Source of the DNA: Gordonia amarae NBRC 15530 | GTDB lineage: Bacteria; Actinomycetota; Actinomycetes; Mycobacteriales; Mycobacteriaceae | Direction: 5' to 3' | Length of the DNA stretch: 64,000 nt | Assembly: GCF_000241345.1 (NCBI RefSeq) | Contig: NZ_BAED01000026.1 | Location: 1 to 64,000 of the forward strand | Shown: in pieces, positions 51,992 to 62,100 of the stretch | How the letters are laid out: every line of letters begins with the position of its first letter | Numbering within the stretch: the first letter of the stretch is position 1 | Translations under genes and position numbers: made by a program | The notes under the pieces: generated by a model | Databases searched by the model: none | Told to the model about the DNA's origin: nothing | The model's input: only the letters and a program-made list of their open reading frames with translations

Positions 51992-52929
51992 CCGTGACCG
52001 TGACCGGACAGACTCCCACGGAAGAAACTCCACCGCAGTGGATTCCGGTCGGCGATCAGGCGATCGCGCTGGACGCCGACGGCAAGATCATCGCCCGCAA
52101 CAAGTCGGGCAGACCACTGAAGTCGGTGCCGGCGAAGCTCAAGAAGACCGACGAGTTCGTTCAGCTCGACCAGTTGCGCGATTTCCTGGCCCGGCACGAC
52201 GCCGATGCGGGGGCGCAAGTGCAGCGCTGGCTGCTCGACGGCCTGCCGGTGCCGACCGTGTTACTCGGTGAGCTATGGGCGGATTCGGCGTGGCGCAGTT
52301 GGCTGACGGATCTGGTGATCGCCACCCAGGAACCGGGTGGTCCGCTGGAGCTGGGCGGGTTCTTGCGCGAGGTGACCCCGCAGCCCGGCGGCAACCGGAG
52401 CGACGGGAAACGCGACCGCTCGCTGCTGGCCGTCGTCGACCTCGACGGCGAATCCACGACGATCGACGCCACGCACATCCTGATCCCGCATCCGGTGCTG
52501 TTCGGCGACGATCTCGACGAATTGCGCGAATTTGCAGTGGATCTGGGTATCACCTCGCGTTTCGACCAGTTGCAGCGCCAAGTGTTCAGTGCCCCCGGCA
52601 GCCCCGAGGGCCGGGCGATCAACGACTTCTCCGACGCCGAGTTCGAGCAGATCCGGTTCGCCGCCGGCCGCGCCAAGTCGCACGGTTTCTCCGTGCAGGG
52701 CGGTTATGCGGTGTGCCGGATCATCGAGGGCGGCAAGCGATATCAGGCCCGCATCTGGATCGGCGAGGGCGCACCGGACGAACCCACCTCGCTCGGCGAG
52801 CTGATCTGGGTCTTCGACGACACGACGCTGCCGGTGGCGCAGGTGCCGCCGGTCGCCTACAGCGAGGGGATGCGCATGGCCACCATCCTCTACGCCGGAC
52901 GAAAGCTCGAGAAGGAAGACGGCGAATGA
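51988..52929 (+). CDS. DUF4132 domain protein (YehI C-terminal-like)
   Basis: 313 residues. Looks like the C-terminal DUF4132 region of large MolR/YehI proteins as a stand-alone chain (DEFVQLDQLRDFLARHDADA; RWLLDGLPVPTVLLGELWAD; LREFAVDLGITSRFDQLQRQ; VFSAPGSPEGRAINDFSDAE). No enzymatic residues are assignable. The C-terminus KLEKEDGE is encoded by the first copy of the 53-bp tandem repeat. Starts ATG 51988 overlapping the CMD gene. DUF4132 proteins accompany MoxR/VWA/SWIM gene sets, as here. Confidence 0.82.
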   Translation: MTVTVTGQTPTEETPPQWIPVGDQAIALDADGKIIARNKSGRPLKSVPAKLKKTDEFVQLDQLRDFLARHDADAGAQVQRWLLDGLPVPTVLLGELWADSAWRSWLTDLVIATQEPGGPLELGGFLREVTPQPGGNRSDGKRDRSLLAVVDLDGESTTIDATHILIPHPVLFGDDLDELREFAVDLGITSRFDQLQRQVFSAPGSPEGRAINDFSDAEFEQIRFAAGRAKSHGFSVQGGYAVCRIIEGGKRYQARIWIGEGAPDEPTSLGELIWVFDDTTLPVAQVPPVAYSEGMRMATILYAGRKLEKEDGE

Positions 52930-52982
52930 ACACACGCATGCACCACGCCGCCCGAAGACCAGCGAAGGAAGACGGCGAGTGA
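52926..52982 (+). CDS. Coupled micro-ORF 1 (18 aa)
   Basis: Peptide MNTRMHHAARRPAKEDGE. ATG overlaps the DUF4132 stop (ATGA); AAGGAAG lies 7 nt upstream. The stop overlaps the next micro-ORF start. Translation is plausible by termination-reinitiation; function of the peptide unknown. Confidence 0.5.
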   Translation: MNTRMHHAARRPAKEDGE

Positions 52983-53035
52983 ACACACGCAGATGCCACG
53001 CCGCCCGAAGAACGGCGAAGGACGACGGCGAATGA
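52979..53035 (+). CDS. Coupled micro-ORF 2 (18 aa)
   Basis: Peptide MNTRRCHAARRTAKDDGE from GTG 52979; overlaps neighbours by 4 nt on both sides. Confidence 0.48.
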   Translation: MNTRRCHAARRTAKDDGE

Positions 53036-53088
53036 ACGCACGCACGCACCACGCCGCCCGAAGAACAGTGAAGGAAGGCGGCGAATGA
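53032..53088 (+). CDS. Coupled micro-ORF 3 (18 aa)
   Basis: Peptide MNARTHHAARRTVKEGGE from ATG 53032; 4-nt overlaps with neighbours. Confidence 0.48.
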   Translation: MNARTHHAARRTVKEGGE

Positions 53089-53141
53089 ACGCACGTAGAT
53101 GCCACGCCGCCCGGAGAACAGTGAGGGAAGACGGCGAATGA
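53085..53141 (+). CDS. Coupled micro-ORF 4 (18 aa)
   Basis: Peptide MNARRCHAARRTVREDGE from ATG 53085; 4-nt overlaps with neighbours. Confidence 0.48.
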   Translation: MNARRCHAARRTVREDGE

Positions 53142-53203
53142 ACGCACGCAGATGCCACGCCGCCCGAAGAACAGTGAAGGAGTGTGCCGGTGAGCACGCT
53201 TGA
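53138..53203 (+). CDS. Coupled micro-ORF 5 (21 aa), overlapping the large gene
   Basis: Starts like the others (MNARRCHAARRTVKE) and ends CAGEHA because the repeat is cut short. Its stop lies 14 nt inside the 1608-residue gene in another frame, so ribosomes finishing it would be positioned near GTG 53190. Confidence 0.45.
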   Translation: MNARRCHAARRTVKECAGEHA

Positions 53204-56200
53204 GGAGGCCGGTGCGGTGCTGGCGGAGCCTGGTGAGCACACCACGCCGCTCGTCGCGCGCGGCTACACCCATCCGGGGCTCGGCGACCGGGTCGTGGTG
53301 CGGCTCATCGGCGAGGCGCTCGTGCCCGCCGAGGACGCCACCCTGGAAGTCCTTGGCCTGCAGCCGGAGTCGTCGACACCGGTCGGTCATGTGCGCCGCC
53401 GCACGATCGGCTTCCCGGCGTGGCCCATCATCACCGACCCGGCCAACGCCCGGCACGCCATCACCGCCGCGGCGGATCTGCAGCGGGCCCGCAAACTGGT
53501 GTCGGCGTCGGCGAATGCGGCGAAGGAGGCGATCACCGCCACCGCGTCGCGGCTCGGAGCGTCGGCCGCGCATTTTGTGCCGACCTTCCTGGAGGAGGCG
53601 GGCCGGATCTTCCTGGCCGCCGAGTCCCCGTCGTACGCGGCGCAGATGTTCGCCCAGGCCCGGGAGGCCGAGAGCACGCACGCGCTGACCGTCGACGAGG
53701 ACCGGCACCGGGAGGCGTTCCTGGAGTTCGCCTTTGCCGGCGCAGTGTCGGTGAGGGCGCTCAGTGCGGAGGCCCGGCGACTGGAGGGCACGCACGATCC
53801 GGAGACCGCGCACCGGTTGCTGACGACGCTGGTGGTACAGCGCATCAAGGGTGGGCTGCCGCCGTATTCGGCGATGCGTAAGGACCTGAAACGGTCGGCC
53901 AGGTCCGCCGGTCTCGACGACGACGCCCAATCTCAGGCACTGATCGCCGAGATCATCGACATCCCGGCGCTGGCGAACGCGAACGCCGCGTTCTGGCGGG
54001 AGTACCGCACACCGATCGTCACCGCCGCCAAGGCCGACCCGGAGGTTCAGGACACGCTGTTGGCGATGGCCCCGCAGTCGGTGGAAATCAGTGTATGGCT
54101 GGATCTGCTGGAGGCAGCCGGATGTGTGGACCGGCTGCGCGAACCCGGCTATCCGGTGGCCGACTGGGTGCGGGTGATGTGCTCGCGACTGGCGGTGTGG
54201 CAGTGGAACCGCACCGACGACCAGAGCGGTTTCCGTGCCCTTCTCGACGACCCCAAGATCATCGAGAACCTCACCGCTGGAATCGATCCGGTAACCCTGC
54301 CGCTGGTGCAGGGTGCTGCGCAGATCCATCCGGAGATCCTCGATCAGCTGATCGGCATTCTCGGCGACCGCATCGTCGAAGCGGGTTCCCGCACCCGGTA
54401 CGTGTCACCGATCGACCTCGACAAGTGGTGGCAGGACCGGGCCGGCAGCAATGGCCTGGAACATCTGGCCGGCTATGAACCGATGGCGAGATGTGTCCGC
54501 ACCGGCATCGGCAGGTTTGTGGCGAACAACTCCGAACGGGTCGTGGGCACCGACTACACGATCCTGAAAAGCGATGTGGCTACGGCGATCCTGAACAGCC
54601 CTGGCCTGTCGGCGATGCTGCGGTCGTATGTGACGGACCAACTGTCGTCGCTCGCCGGACACCCGGACGGGCACAGTCTGACCGTCCCCGAACTCGCCGG
54701 CGTCGCCGAGTGGCTGCACCATCTGGCGCGGCCGGAACTGGCCGAGTTCCTGCACGAGGAGTTCGCGGGGTTGCGGGCGGCCATCGATCCGGCGGTGGCG
54801 GTCGCGCACAACGTGCGGCTCGGTTCACCGGACGAGTTGCACTGGCCGGTGGTCTCCGAACGCCTGACGGAGATCCGCAAGTCCAAGACGAGGCCGATCA
54901 TCAACGAGTCCTGGCCGCTGATCGGGTTGGCCGACAGTGGAACGGTCCAATTCTTCGATGCCGCAGGGAAACTCGTTGGCGAGTTCACCCACGGCGGTCC
55001 CCGAAGCAACGACCTGCTCACCTTCACCGCCGTCCCGACGAACGCAGGCGCCGGCGTCGACATCCTGACCTGCTGGCAGACGGCGTCCTACGATGTCGGC
55101 TACGTGTGGTCGTCGGCTCCGACGACCACCGGCGTCGACGAGAAGTACTGGCTGAACGCCTCCCGCGAACTGATGTCGCTGCCGCTGCCGGCGGGTGGCC
55201 GCCTGTTCGGGATCGGGTCGGTCCTGCGGCCCGGTGACGCGCCGTCGCCGATCGGCAAGCAGCACCCCTTGCTCACCGATGGTGAACGATATTGGGGTGT
55301 CACCGATTCCGGTTCCATCGCCGAACTCGATCCGGTATCGGGTGGTCGCGCCGGGTCGTCGCCGCCCGCCTGGATCTCGGAGGTCGCCGAGAAGCTCGGC
55401 CCCGACTGGCGGTTGGCGCAGCAGTCGGTGTCGATGTACCGGGTCGGCGACCGGGTCGAGGGCAGCGCCGCCTGGTTCCGTCAAGTCGACTACGAGTACA
55501 CGTTCCGGATCGCCTCGTTCGACGGTGAGACCGCGGAATTGAGCGGCGATTTCAGCGCCGACGGGGTGACCGAGTGGAGTCCGCCGTGCCGGGTGGTGAC
55601 CTTGCCCGGCGGCCGCCGCTGGATGATCACCCGGGGCGGGGTCGTCTTCGATCTGGCGACCGGGCAGGTCACACGGAACGCACCGGGATACAACGATCCG
55701 ATCGTGATCGCGCCCATGTACTGGCCGCTGCTGTCCCCGGTGGCCGCCGGTACCGGGGACACGTTGCGCGGTATCACCGTCGACCAGGCCCAGGCACTCG
55801 TGTCGGCGCACGCGAAGGGCGCCGATGAACTCGATGCCGCGGTGTCGTCGCTGTGCGGGCAGCCTGGCCCGATCGTGGCCGTCGTGGCCCGGTCGGTGAC
55901 CGAAACACTCTCCGCCGCTGCCCGCCTCACGGCGATGATCGCCCCGCCCGAGCGGGAGGCGATCGTCGACCGCGAGTCGGGCTACCGCACCGAGGGTGCC
56001 AAAGAGGCCTTCGGCAGGGCGGGCCAGAACCTGTGGGACGACGACGAGTCCATCTCCGATCTCGCCGTGGCGGCCACCGAACTCGGTGTCACCACCCAGA
56101 TTTCGACTGAAAGGTACCGGCGCGAGGATGCGCGCGGCTGGTACCGATACCGGCAGTGGCCCGAACTGTGGGGCAACCTGCCGGCCATGGCCACGTTGGC

Positions 56201-58016
56201 GGCGTCACCGCTGACCGGTGACGACGGGTGCCGCGCCCTCGGTGAGGTGCTGCGGGCGTTCACCGACAGCGGCCTGACCGGGCAGCCGGTGTTCATCCGC
56301 CGCATCGGGGTATCGACGTACGCGGACCGGTCGTGGAAGCTCATCGCCCCCAACGAGGTGATCGTCGCCCAGACGGCGTGGCGCGGCATGAGTACCTCGC
56401 AGGCGTGGCTGAGCCTGGGCATCGGCACTCCCGAGCCGCTGTCGGCTGTGGCCAAGGCCGACAAGGAGATCCACTCGCTTGATCTGCTGACGGCACCGGC
56501 GGTCACCGATGGTGTCGAACAGTTGCGGGCCGCGCTGACCGGGTCGGCCGGCAACGGAGTCCGCCTGGCCAGGGCATTCGATGCGGCCGACTGGGATTCG
56601 TTCGCCACCATCACCAACACCTCGCCGGGGATCGGCCGGATTCTGCTGGCCGCACCGAACGCCCGCCGCAGCTATGGCACCGATCTCGACAAGGCCGCCC
56701 GGGAACGGATCGGGGTGAGCGTCACCGATATCCGGACGACGCGGGCGGTGTTCGGCGATCTGGACGACGTCGATGTGCTGGCCGTGCTGACGGCCGCATG
56801 CCCCGCCGACCCGGCCGAGATCCTGACCGGCGGTCTCGACGTGGTGGCCGCCGCGCGCGAACTCTCGCGCCGGATGGGTGGTCCGCTGCCGATCGGGGTG
56901 GACGTGCTGCTGGCCGCCGACCGGGAGGTCGACGCCGACGACGAGGTGATCACCCTGGTAGGTGATCCCGGGCGGGCCGGTGACGCGTTCGCCGCCCGTC
57001 TGCGCGATGCCAACACCTGGAGCGTGTCCCGCACGATCCGGCAGTTGCACGCCGCCCTCGCCTGGCTGTGTTACCGGCTGCCCGGCGATTCCCCGGTCCG
57101 TACCAGGGCGCTCGCCGCGGCCGGCGACATCGACAGGATGGCCGGCGCTGCCGGGATCCGGCTGGAGCTGGGTACGGTGGATCCGACAATGGTGGCCGGC
57201 GTGTTCGGGCTGACAGCTGTGGACGCGAAATACACGGGGAAGCACGGCGGCATCGAGGTCGGCCCCGGATCGACGGTGCGGCTGTCGATCGCCATCGACA
57301 CCGCCGCGTTCACCGATCAGGACCTGCCCGCGCTGCACGCACTGTTCGCCGAGTCCGAGGACTACGTCACCGAGGGCATGTCGACGGTGATCGCGTTCGC
57401 CAGGCACGGCCTGGCCGGTCTCGCCGATTCCCTGACCCCGGAGCAGGTCACGGCCGGGGAACTGCGCGACCCGCTGGTCTCGGTGCCCGACCTGGTCGTG
57501 ACGGTGGCCGCGGAGCTGTCGCTGCCGGAGGACGCCGCCCGCTATTACCTGCAGCTGTTGGCCCTCCCCGATCCGACGGACGCCAATGTCAAGGCGTGGA
57601 ACTCGTGGACGGCCGCCCGGTTGAAGAAGGCGGCAATCGCACTGGCCGACACCGAACTGGTGGTGTCGGCCAAACGTGCCCGCGCCGGGCGCGCGGTGTT
57701 CCTGCCGGGCGGCTGGATCTCATACAGCAAGGGGCCGTTACCGTTCGAGCTGTGGAAGGCGCCGCTGTACGAGCTGGAACAGACCGAACGACCGGAGCCG
57801 CCGCTGATCGCGGTGCTGCCCCAGGTGGGCGTCGGCGAATTGTTCCGGCGGGCATGGCAGCGGCGGGCCGACGGTGATGTGCCCGGCTATGCGAACGTCG
57901 CCGACATGGTGGGCAGAGATGGGGTGGGCAAAACCATGGTGGGCAGAGATGGGGTGGGCAAAACCACGGTGGGCAGAGATGGGGCGGGCAAAACCATGGT
58001 GGGCGGACGGCGATGA
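53190..58016 (+). CDS. Very large conserved protein of the MoxR/DUF4132 operon, function unknown
   Basis: 1608 residues from GTG 53190 (AAGGAG at 53177-53182, 7 nt upstream); GTG 53184 is the alternative. No signal or membrane helices, so cytoplasmic. Residues 1-560 are helical, about 570-880 contain beta-repeat-like segments (GLADSGTVQFFDAAGKLVGE; RYWGVTDSGSIAELDPVSGG) suggestive of a propeller-type region, and 880-1560 is again helical (TDANVKAWNSWTAARLKKAA). The tail is three copies of MVGRDGVGKT. I recognise no family; large proteins of this type sit with MoxR, VWA and SWIM genes. Its stop overlaps the ATPase start. Confidence 0.85.
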   Translation: MSTLEEAGAVLAEPGEHTTPLVARGYTHPGLGDRVVVRLIGEALVPAEDATLEVLGLQPESSTPVGHVRRRTIGFPAWPIITDPANARHAITAAADLQRARKLVSASANAAKEAITATASRLGASAAHFVPTFLEEAGRIFLAAESPSYAAQMFAQAREAESTHALTVDEDRHREAFLEFAFAGAVSVRALSAEARRLEGTHDPETAHRLLTTLVVQRIKGGLPPYSAMRKDLKRSARSAGLDDDAQSQALIAEIIDIPALANANAAFWREYRTPIVTAAKADPEVQDTLLAMAPQSVEISVWLDLLEAAGCVDRLREPGYPVADWVRVMCSRLAVWQWNRTDDQSGFRALLDDPKIIENLTAGIDPVTLPLVQGAAQIHPEILDQLIGILGDRIVEAGSRTRYVSPIDLDKWWQDRAGSNGLEHLAGYEPMARCVRTGIGRFVANNSERVVGTDYTILKSDVATAILNSPGLSAMLRSYVTDQLSSLAGHPDGHSLTVPELAGVAEWLHHLARPELAEFLHEEFAGLRAAIDPAVAVAHNVRLGSPDELHWPVVSERLTEIRKSKTRPIINESWPLIGLADSGTVQFFDAAGKLVGEFTHGGPRSNDLLTFTAVPTNAGAGVDILTCWQTASYDVGYVWSSAPTTTGVDEKYWLNASRELMSLPLPAGGRLFGIGSVLRPGDAPSPIGKQHPLLTDGERYWGVTDSGSIAELDPVSGGRAGSSPPAWISEVAEKLGPDWRLAQQSVSMYRVGDRVEGSAAWFRQVDYEYTFRIASFDGETAELSGDFSADGVTEWSPPCRVVTLPGGRRWMITRGGVVFDLATGQVTRNAPGYNDPIVIAPMYWPLLSPVAAGTGDTLRGITVDQAQALVSAHAKGADELDAAVSSLCGQPGPIVAVVARSVTETLSAAARLTAMIAPPEREAIVDRESGYRTEGAKEAFGRAGQNLWDDDESISDLAVAATELGVTTQISTERYRREDARGWYRYRQWPELWGNLPAMATLAASPLTGDDGCRALGEVLRAFTDSGLTGQPVFIRRIGVSTYADRSWKLIAPNEVIVAQTAWRGMSTSQAWLSLGIGTPEPLSAVAKADKEIHSLDLLTAPAVTDGVEQLRAALTGSAGNGVRLARAFDAADWDSFATITNTSPGIGRILLAAPNARRSYGTDLDKAARERIGVSVTDIRTTRAVFGDLDDVDVLAVLTAACPADPAEILTGGLDVVAAARELSRRMGGPLPIGVDVLLAADREVDADDEVITLVGDPGRAGDAFAARLRDANTWSVSRTIRQLHAALAWLCYRLPGDSPVRTRALAAAGDIDRMAGAAGIRLELGTVDPTMVAGVFGLTAVDAKYTGKHGGIEVGPGSTVRLSIAIDTAAFTDQDLPALHALFAESEDYVTEGMSTVIAFARHGLAGLADSLTPEQVTAGELRDPLVSVPDLVVTVAAELSLPEDAARYYLQLLALPDPTDANVKAWNSWTAARLKKAAIALADTELVVSAKRARAGRAVFLPGGWISYSKGPLPFELWKAPLYELEQTERPEPPLIAVLPQVGVGELFRRAWQRRADGDVPGYANVADMVGRDGVGKTMVGRDGVGKTTVGRDGAGKTMVGGRR
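57906..57995 (+). repeat. Three in-frame 30-bp repeats at the 3' end of the large gene
   Basis: Units at 57906, 57936 and 57966 (start ATGGTGGGCAGAGATGGGGT) with a partial fourth at 57996. Encode MVGRDGVGKT three times; GRDGVGKT fits the P-loop consensus GxxxxGKT by pattern. Confidence 0.95.
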
Positions 58017-59155
58017 CCACAGAACCGGCGCAGGCAGACTGGCAGATCATCCCGCCGGAGGTCGAGTTCGCCGACGAGCTCGCCTTTCTCGCCGGCTTCG
58101 ACGACGGCCCGCGCCCGGCGGGCTGGCGGCTGACGCCGGCGGCGGTGGTCACCTTCGTCCTCGGTTCGGACGGGCCACTGAAATCGGGCCGTACGCGAAT
58201 GACCATCTCACCCAAGTATGTCGGCGAGCGTGGCCTGGTGGAGCGTTGCGTGGTGACGCTGGCCGGGTCGCGTGGCCTGCTGCTGGTGGGTGAGCCAGGT
58301 ACCGCGAAATCGATGCTGTCGGAGCTTCTTTCGGTAGGCATCTGCGGTACGGGTGCGCTGACCGTGCAGGGTACGGCCGGCACCACCGAGGATCAGTTGC
58401 GGTACGGCTGGAACTACGCCCTGCTGCTCGCCGAGGGACCGTCGCAGGCGGCGCTGGTGCCCTCGCCCGTGATGACGGCGATGCGGCGCGGCGCGGTCGC
58501 CCGCATCGAGGAGATCACCCGGTGCCTGCCCGAGGTGCAGGACGCGCTGGTCTCACTGCTCAGCGAACGCCGCATCTCGGTGCCGGAGCTCGGCGACGAG
58601 ACCGTCTACGCGAACAAGGGTTTCGCGGTCATCGCCACCGCAAACCTGCGTGACCGCGGTGTGTCGGAGATGAGCGCGGCTCTCAAACGGCGGTTCAATT
58701 TCGAGCATGTCGACCCGATCTCCGACCGCGACGCGGAGGTGGCGCTGGTGACCCGGCGCACCGAGCAGGCGCTCGCCGACACCGGCGCCGCGCAATCGGT
58801 GGATGCGGCGGTGGTCGAGGTAATCGTCACCGTGTTCCGGGATCTGCGCAGCGGGCACACCGGTGAGGGCTGGTCGGTGGAGCGGCCGTCGACGATCCTG
58901 TCGACCGCCGAGGCCGTCGCCGTCAGCTCGGCCGTCGCGCTCACCGGTGCCTGGTTCCCGAATCGCGGAGATCGCTTGCGCGACATACCGGGCCAGCTCC
59001 TGGGCGTGGTGCACAAGGATGACGGTGACGACGCCGCCCGGCTGCTCGGCTACTGGGATGTGGCGGTCAAGCGCCGTGCCGACGCGGGCGGTGCCGGAAA
59101 CCCGTGGCGCACACTGTGGGAGGCGCGCGGCCAGTTGGAGGGTACCGCGCGGTGA
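58013..59155 (+). CDS. MoxR-type AAA+ ATPase (YehL-like)
   Basis: 380 residues. Walker A GEPGTAKS (about 93-100), Walker B-like region GAVARIEEITRCLPEVQDAL (Glu-Glu in place of the usual Asp-Glu), sensor 1 FAVIATANLRDRG (about 204-216) and an arginine-rich ALKRRFNFEHVDPI stretch. MoxR ATPases act as chaperones that load or activate VWA-domain partners; the partner is the next gene. Overlaps its neighbours by ATGA and GTGA, so stoichiometry is set by coupled translation. Confidence 0.93.
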   Translation: MTTEPAQADWQIIPPEVEFADELAFLAGFDDGPRPAGWRLTPAAVVTFVLGSDGPLKSGRTRMTISPKYVGERGLVERCVVTLAGSRGLLLVGEPGTAKSMLSELLSVGICGTGALTVQGTAGTTEDQLRYGWNYALLLAEGPSQAALVPSPVMTAMRRGAVARIEEITRCLPEVQDALVSLLSERRISVPELGDETVYANKGFAVIATANLRDRGVSEMSAALKRRFNFEHVDPISDRDAEVALVTRRTEQALADTGAAQSVDAAVVEVIVTVFRDLRSGHTGEGWSVERPSTILSTAEAVAVSSAVALTGAWFPNRGDRLRDIPGQLLGVVHKDDGDDAARLLGYWDVAVKRRADAGGAGNPWRTLWEARGQLEGTAR

Positions 59156-62100
59156 CCGGTGACCCGGGTGTCGCCGTCACCGCTGCGGTGGCGGCGCTTG
59201 CCGGACAGCGTGATCCGCTGCTGATCGGGGTGCGCCATCATTCGCCGACGCTGGCCCGGGTCCTGCCCCGGCTGCTCGAGGCCGCCGCGCCGCGGGTGCT
59301 GGCCGTCGAACTTCCGGCCGAGGCCGCGGGCTGGGTGCGGTGGATCGGCCATCCGGACACCGTACCGCCGGTCGCGTTCGCGCTCGCCGATCCCGGCACC
59401 GATGCCCTGAGCTTTTATCCGCTGGCCGCGTTCAGTCCCGAGTACGTGGCGGTGCGGTGGGCACACGAGCATGGGGTGCCCGTCGAATGCATCGACCTGC
59501 CCGCGGCCGTATCCCGTGACGTCACACCGTCTTCCGTGGCATCGGCACCTCGTCCGGGGGTGGCCGATGCGCTCGCCGACCTGCTGGGCGCTCAGGCATC
59601 GGTGGATTCGTGGGATCTGCTCGTCGAATCCCGCGGCGCGGGCGCCGATCCCGAGGCGGTGCGGGTGGCCGCGCTGGCCGCGGGTTGGGCGCTGCGGGCC
59701 GATCACCGTCCGGACGAGGACGCGGAGAACGAATTGCGCGAGGCCCGGATGCGAACCTGCCTGCGTGCGTTCGACCCCGGCGTGGTCGCAGTGGTCGGTG
59801 CCTTCCACGCCCCGGCTCTGACCACCGGCATGCTCGCCGATCCCGCCGTCGAGGCCGCGGACGAGCTGCTGTTGCAGCGGTTTCCGGCCGACCGGAACCC
59901 GGTGGCCTCGCTGGTCCCCTACGGCAGCGCCGAACTCGACACCCGTTCGGGCTATCCGGCGGGGATCGCCGACCCCGCATGGCAGGCGGCCGTTCTCGCG
60001 CACGGTGATTCGCCCACGGAACTGAGAGCCGCGGCGACGGCCGCACTCACCGACATCGGCATCGAGGTCCGCCGGCGGGGACATCCCTGCGGCACAGGCG
60101 AGATCGCCGAGGCCGTCCGCGTCGCGGCCGACCTGGCCACCCTGCGCGGCCTGCCCGCACCCGGGCGCCGCGAACTCCTCGAAGCGATGACGGGCGTGTA
60201 CGCGCAGGGCGACGTGTTCGGCCGGGGCCGGGTGGTGGCCGGGGCCGCGCAGCGGGTGCTGGTCGGATCGGAACGCGGGCAGCTCGCCCCCGGCACGCCC
60301 CGTTCGGGTCTGGCCGACGATCTGGACCGGCGGCTGGCCGCGCTGAGACTCCCGGCAGCGGCGACGGAGCTGCGCCTGGAACCGTTGCGCGGCAACCTCG
60401 ACGCCGATCGGGAGATCTTTCTGCGGCAACTGCTCGCCGCCGGTATCGCGTACGGAAAACCGACCGCGGGAACCGGAGCCGGTGGTGCCCGGACCGTCGG
60501 GAGCCGGTGGAGCGTCGCGGTCACCTCCGCCACCCACGCCTCCACCGAGGCGGCGGCCCTGTTCGGGGTGACGGTGCCGCAGGTCGCGGCGGCCCGGCTG
60601 CGGCACACGATGCGGCGCGACGGGGACCGGCCCGAGACGGCGGCCCTCGTGCTGCGGCGCGCCCTGCACTGCGCGCTCGATGACCTGGCCGCCGAACTGA
60701 TCACGGCGGTGCGACGACGCTTTCCCCACGAAGCGGGGCTTGCCGAGCTGACCGAGACGATCGCGCTGTGCGATGAAACGCTCACCGGGCAGTTCGCCGG
60801 AGCGCTCGATGACGGTATCGCCGCCCTGCGCGAATCCCTGACCGGCCTGCGGGCCGAGCTCGTCCCCCCGGTCATCCGGGAACTGGACGGGCTGGCCGGC
60901 GCCACCGACACCGGCGACGCGGCTCTGCTCGCCGACACTTACCGTACTTTGTACCGGACCTCTGGTGACGGCCCACTCCGGTTGCGGCACACAATTATCG
61001 GATTCGCCGACGGCGCCGCGTCGCCACTGATCCAGGGCGCGGCCTCGGCCCTGCTCGCCGTCGGCGAGGACGGACGGGACCTGCGCCCCCAGGTGGAGTC
61101 CCTGATCAGCGGCGCCACCGACACCGAACGCCGCGACCGGCTCACCGGCTACGTGCGCGGCATGCTCACCGCGGTGCCGCACCTCCTGTCCACCGCCCCC
61201 GAGGTGTTCGGCGCCTTTCACGACGTCATCGCGGGCCTGCCCGACGCCGGTTTCGTCGCCCGGCTCCCCACGCTGCGCGCCGCGTTCGACGGCCTCGCAC
61301 CGGAGGTCCGCGAACGGCTACTGACCGAGACCGAACGGGCGACCGGGGTATCGTCGCGGCGCTCGGGCATCGACCCGGAGCTGGTGGCCGGGTGGGCCGA
61401 CGACGACCAGCGGGCGTTCGACCGGCTGCGGGCACTCGGTCTCGCCGACGCCGCCTTCACCCCCGGCGTCCGCTGGCAACTCGTCCTCGGCAGACGCAGA
61501 GGTGGCCCGAATACCGCCGTCCAGCTGGGACGTTCCCTGGACCGGCTGTACGGGGCGCCGTCGACGCGGATCGAGGCGGGGCTCGGCATCGGCGGTGACG
61601 AGGCGCCGTATCCGACGGTCCGCGAATGGTCGGCTGATCTTGCCGAGCTGTTCGGCGCCGATGTGCGCGACGACGTGCTCGGTGCGGCCGCCGCCCGCGG
61701 TGACGCGGCCGCCGCACTGGCCCTGTCCCCCGGGACGGTGCGGCCGTCGGTGGAGTTGCTCACCACCATGCTGTCGCTGAGCGGCGGACTGCCGGAATCG
61801 GCCCTGGCCGGGCTTCGTCCACTGGTGCGGCGGTGCGTCGACGACCTCACCAAGGCACTCGCCACCCGACTACAACCGGCGTTGCGCGGGCTGCGCACAG
61901 CCCGCCCTACCCGCCGCAACACGCGGATCCTCGACGCCCGGCGCACCATCGCCGCCAACCTGAGCCGGGTATATCGCGACGCCGAGGGCCGTAACCGGGT
62001 CATCGCCGCCGACACGGTGTTCTCCGAACGAGCGCTGCGGCAGCCGGATTGGCATCTGATCATCGTCGTGGACGTGTCCGGGTCGATGGAACCGTCGACG

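Larger units (their letters stand above)
52911..53175 (+). repeat. Five tandem 53-bp repeats at a gene junction
   Basis: Copies begin at 52911, 52964, 53017, 53070 and 53123, each starting GAAGGAAGACGGCGAATGAA or a close variant; a partial sixth starts at 53176. Each copy contains a Shine-Dalgarno-like AAGGAAG, 7 nt spacer, and ATGA/GTGA, so the array is a chain of start/stop overlaps. Confidence 0.97.

Noticed and set aside
52911..53175. CRISPR-like array
   Set aside because: Repeats are directly adjacent without spacers and no cas genes are present.
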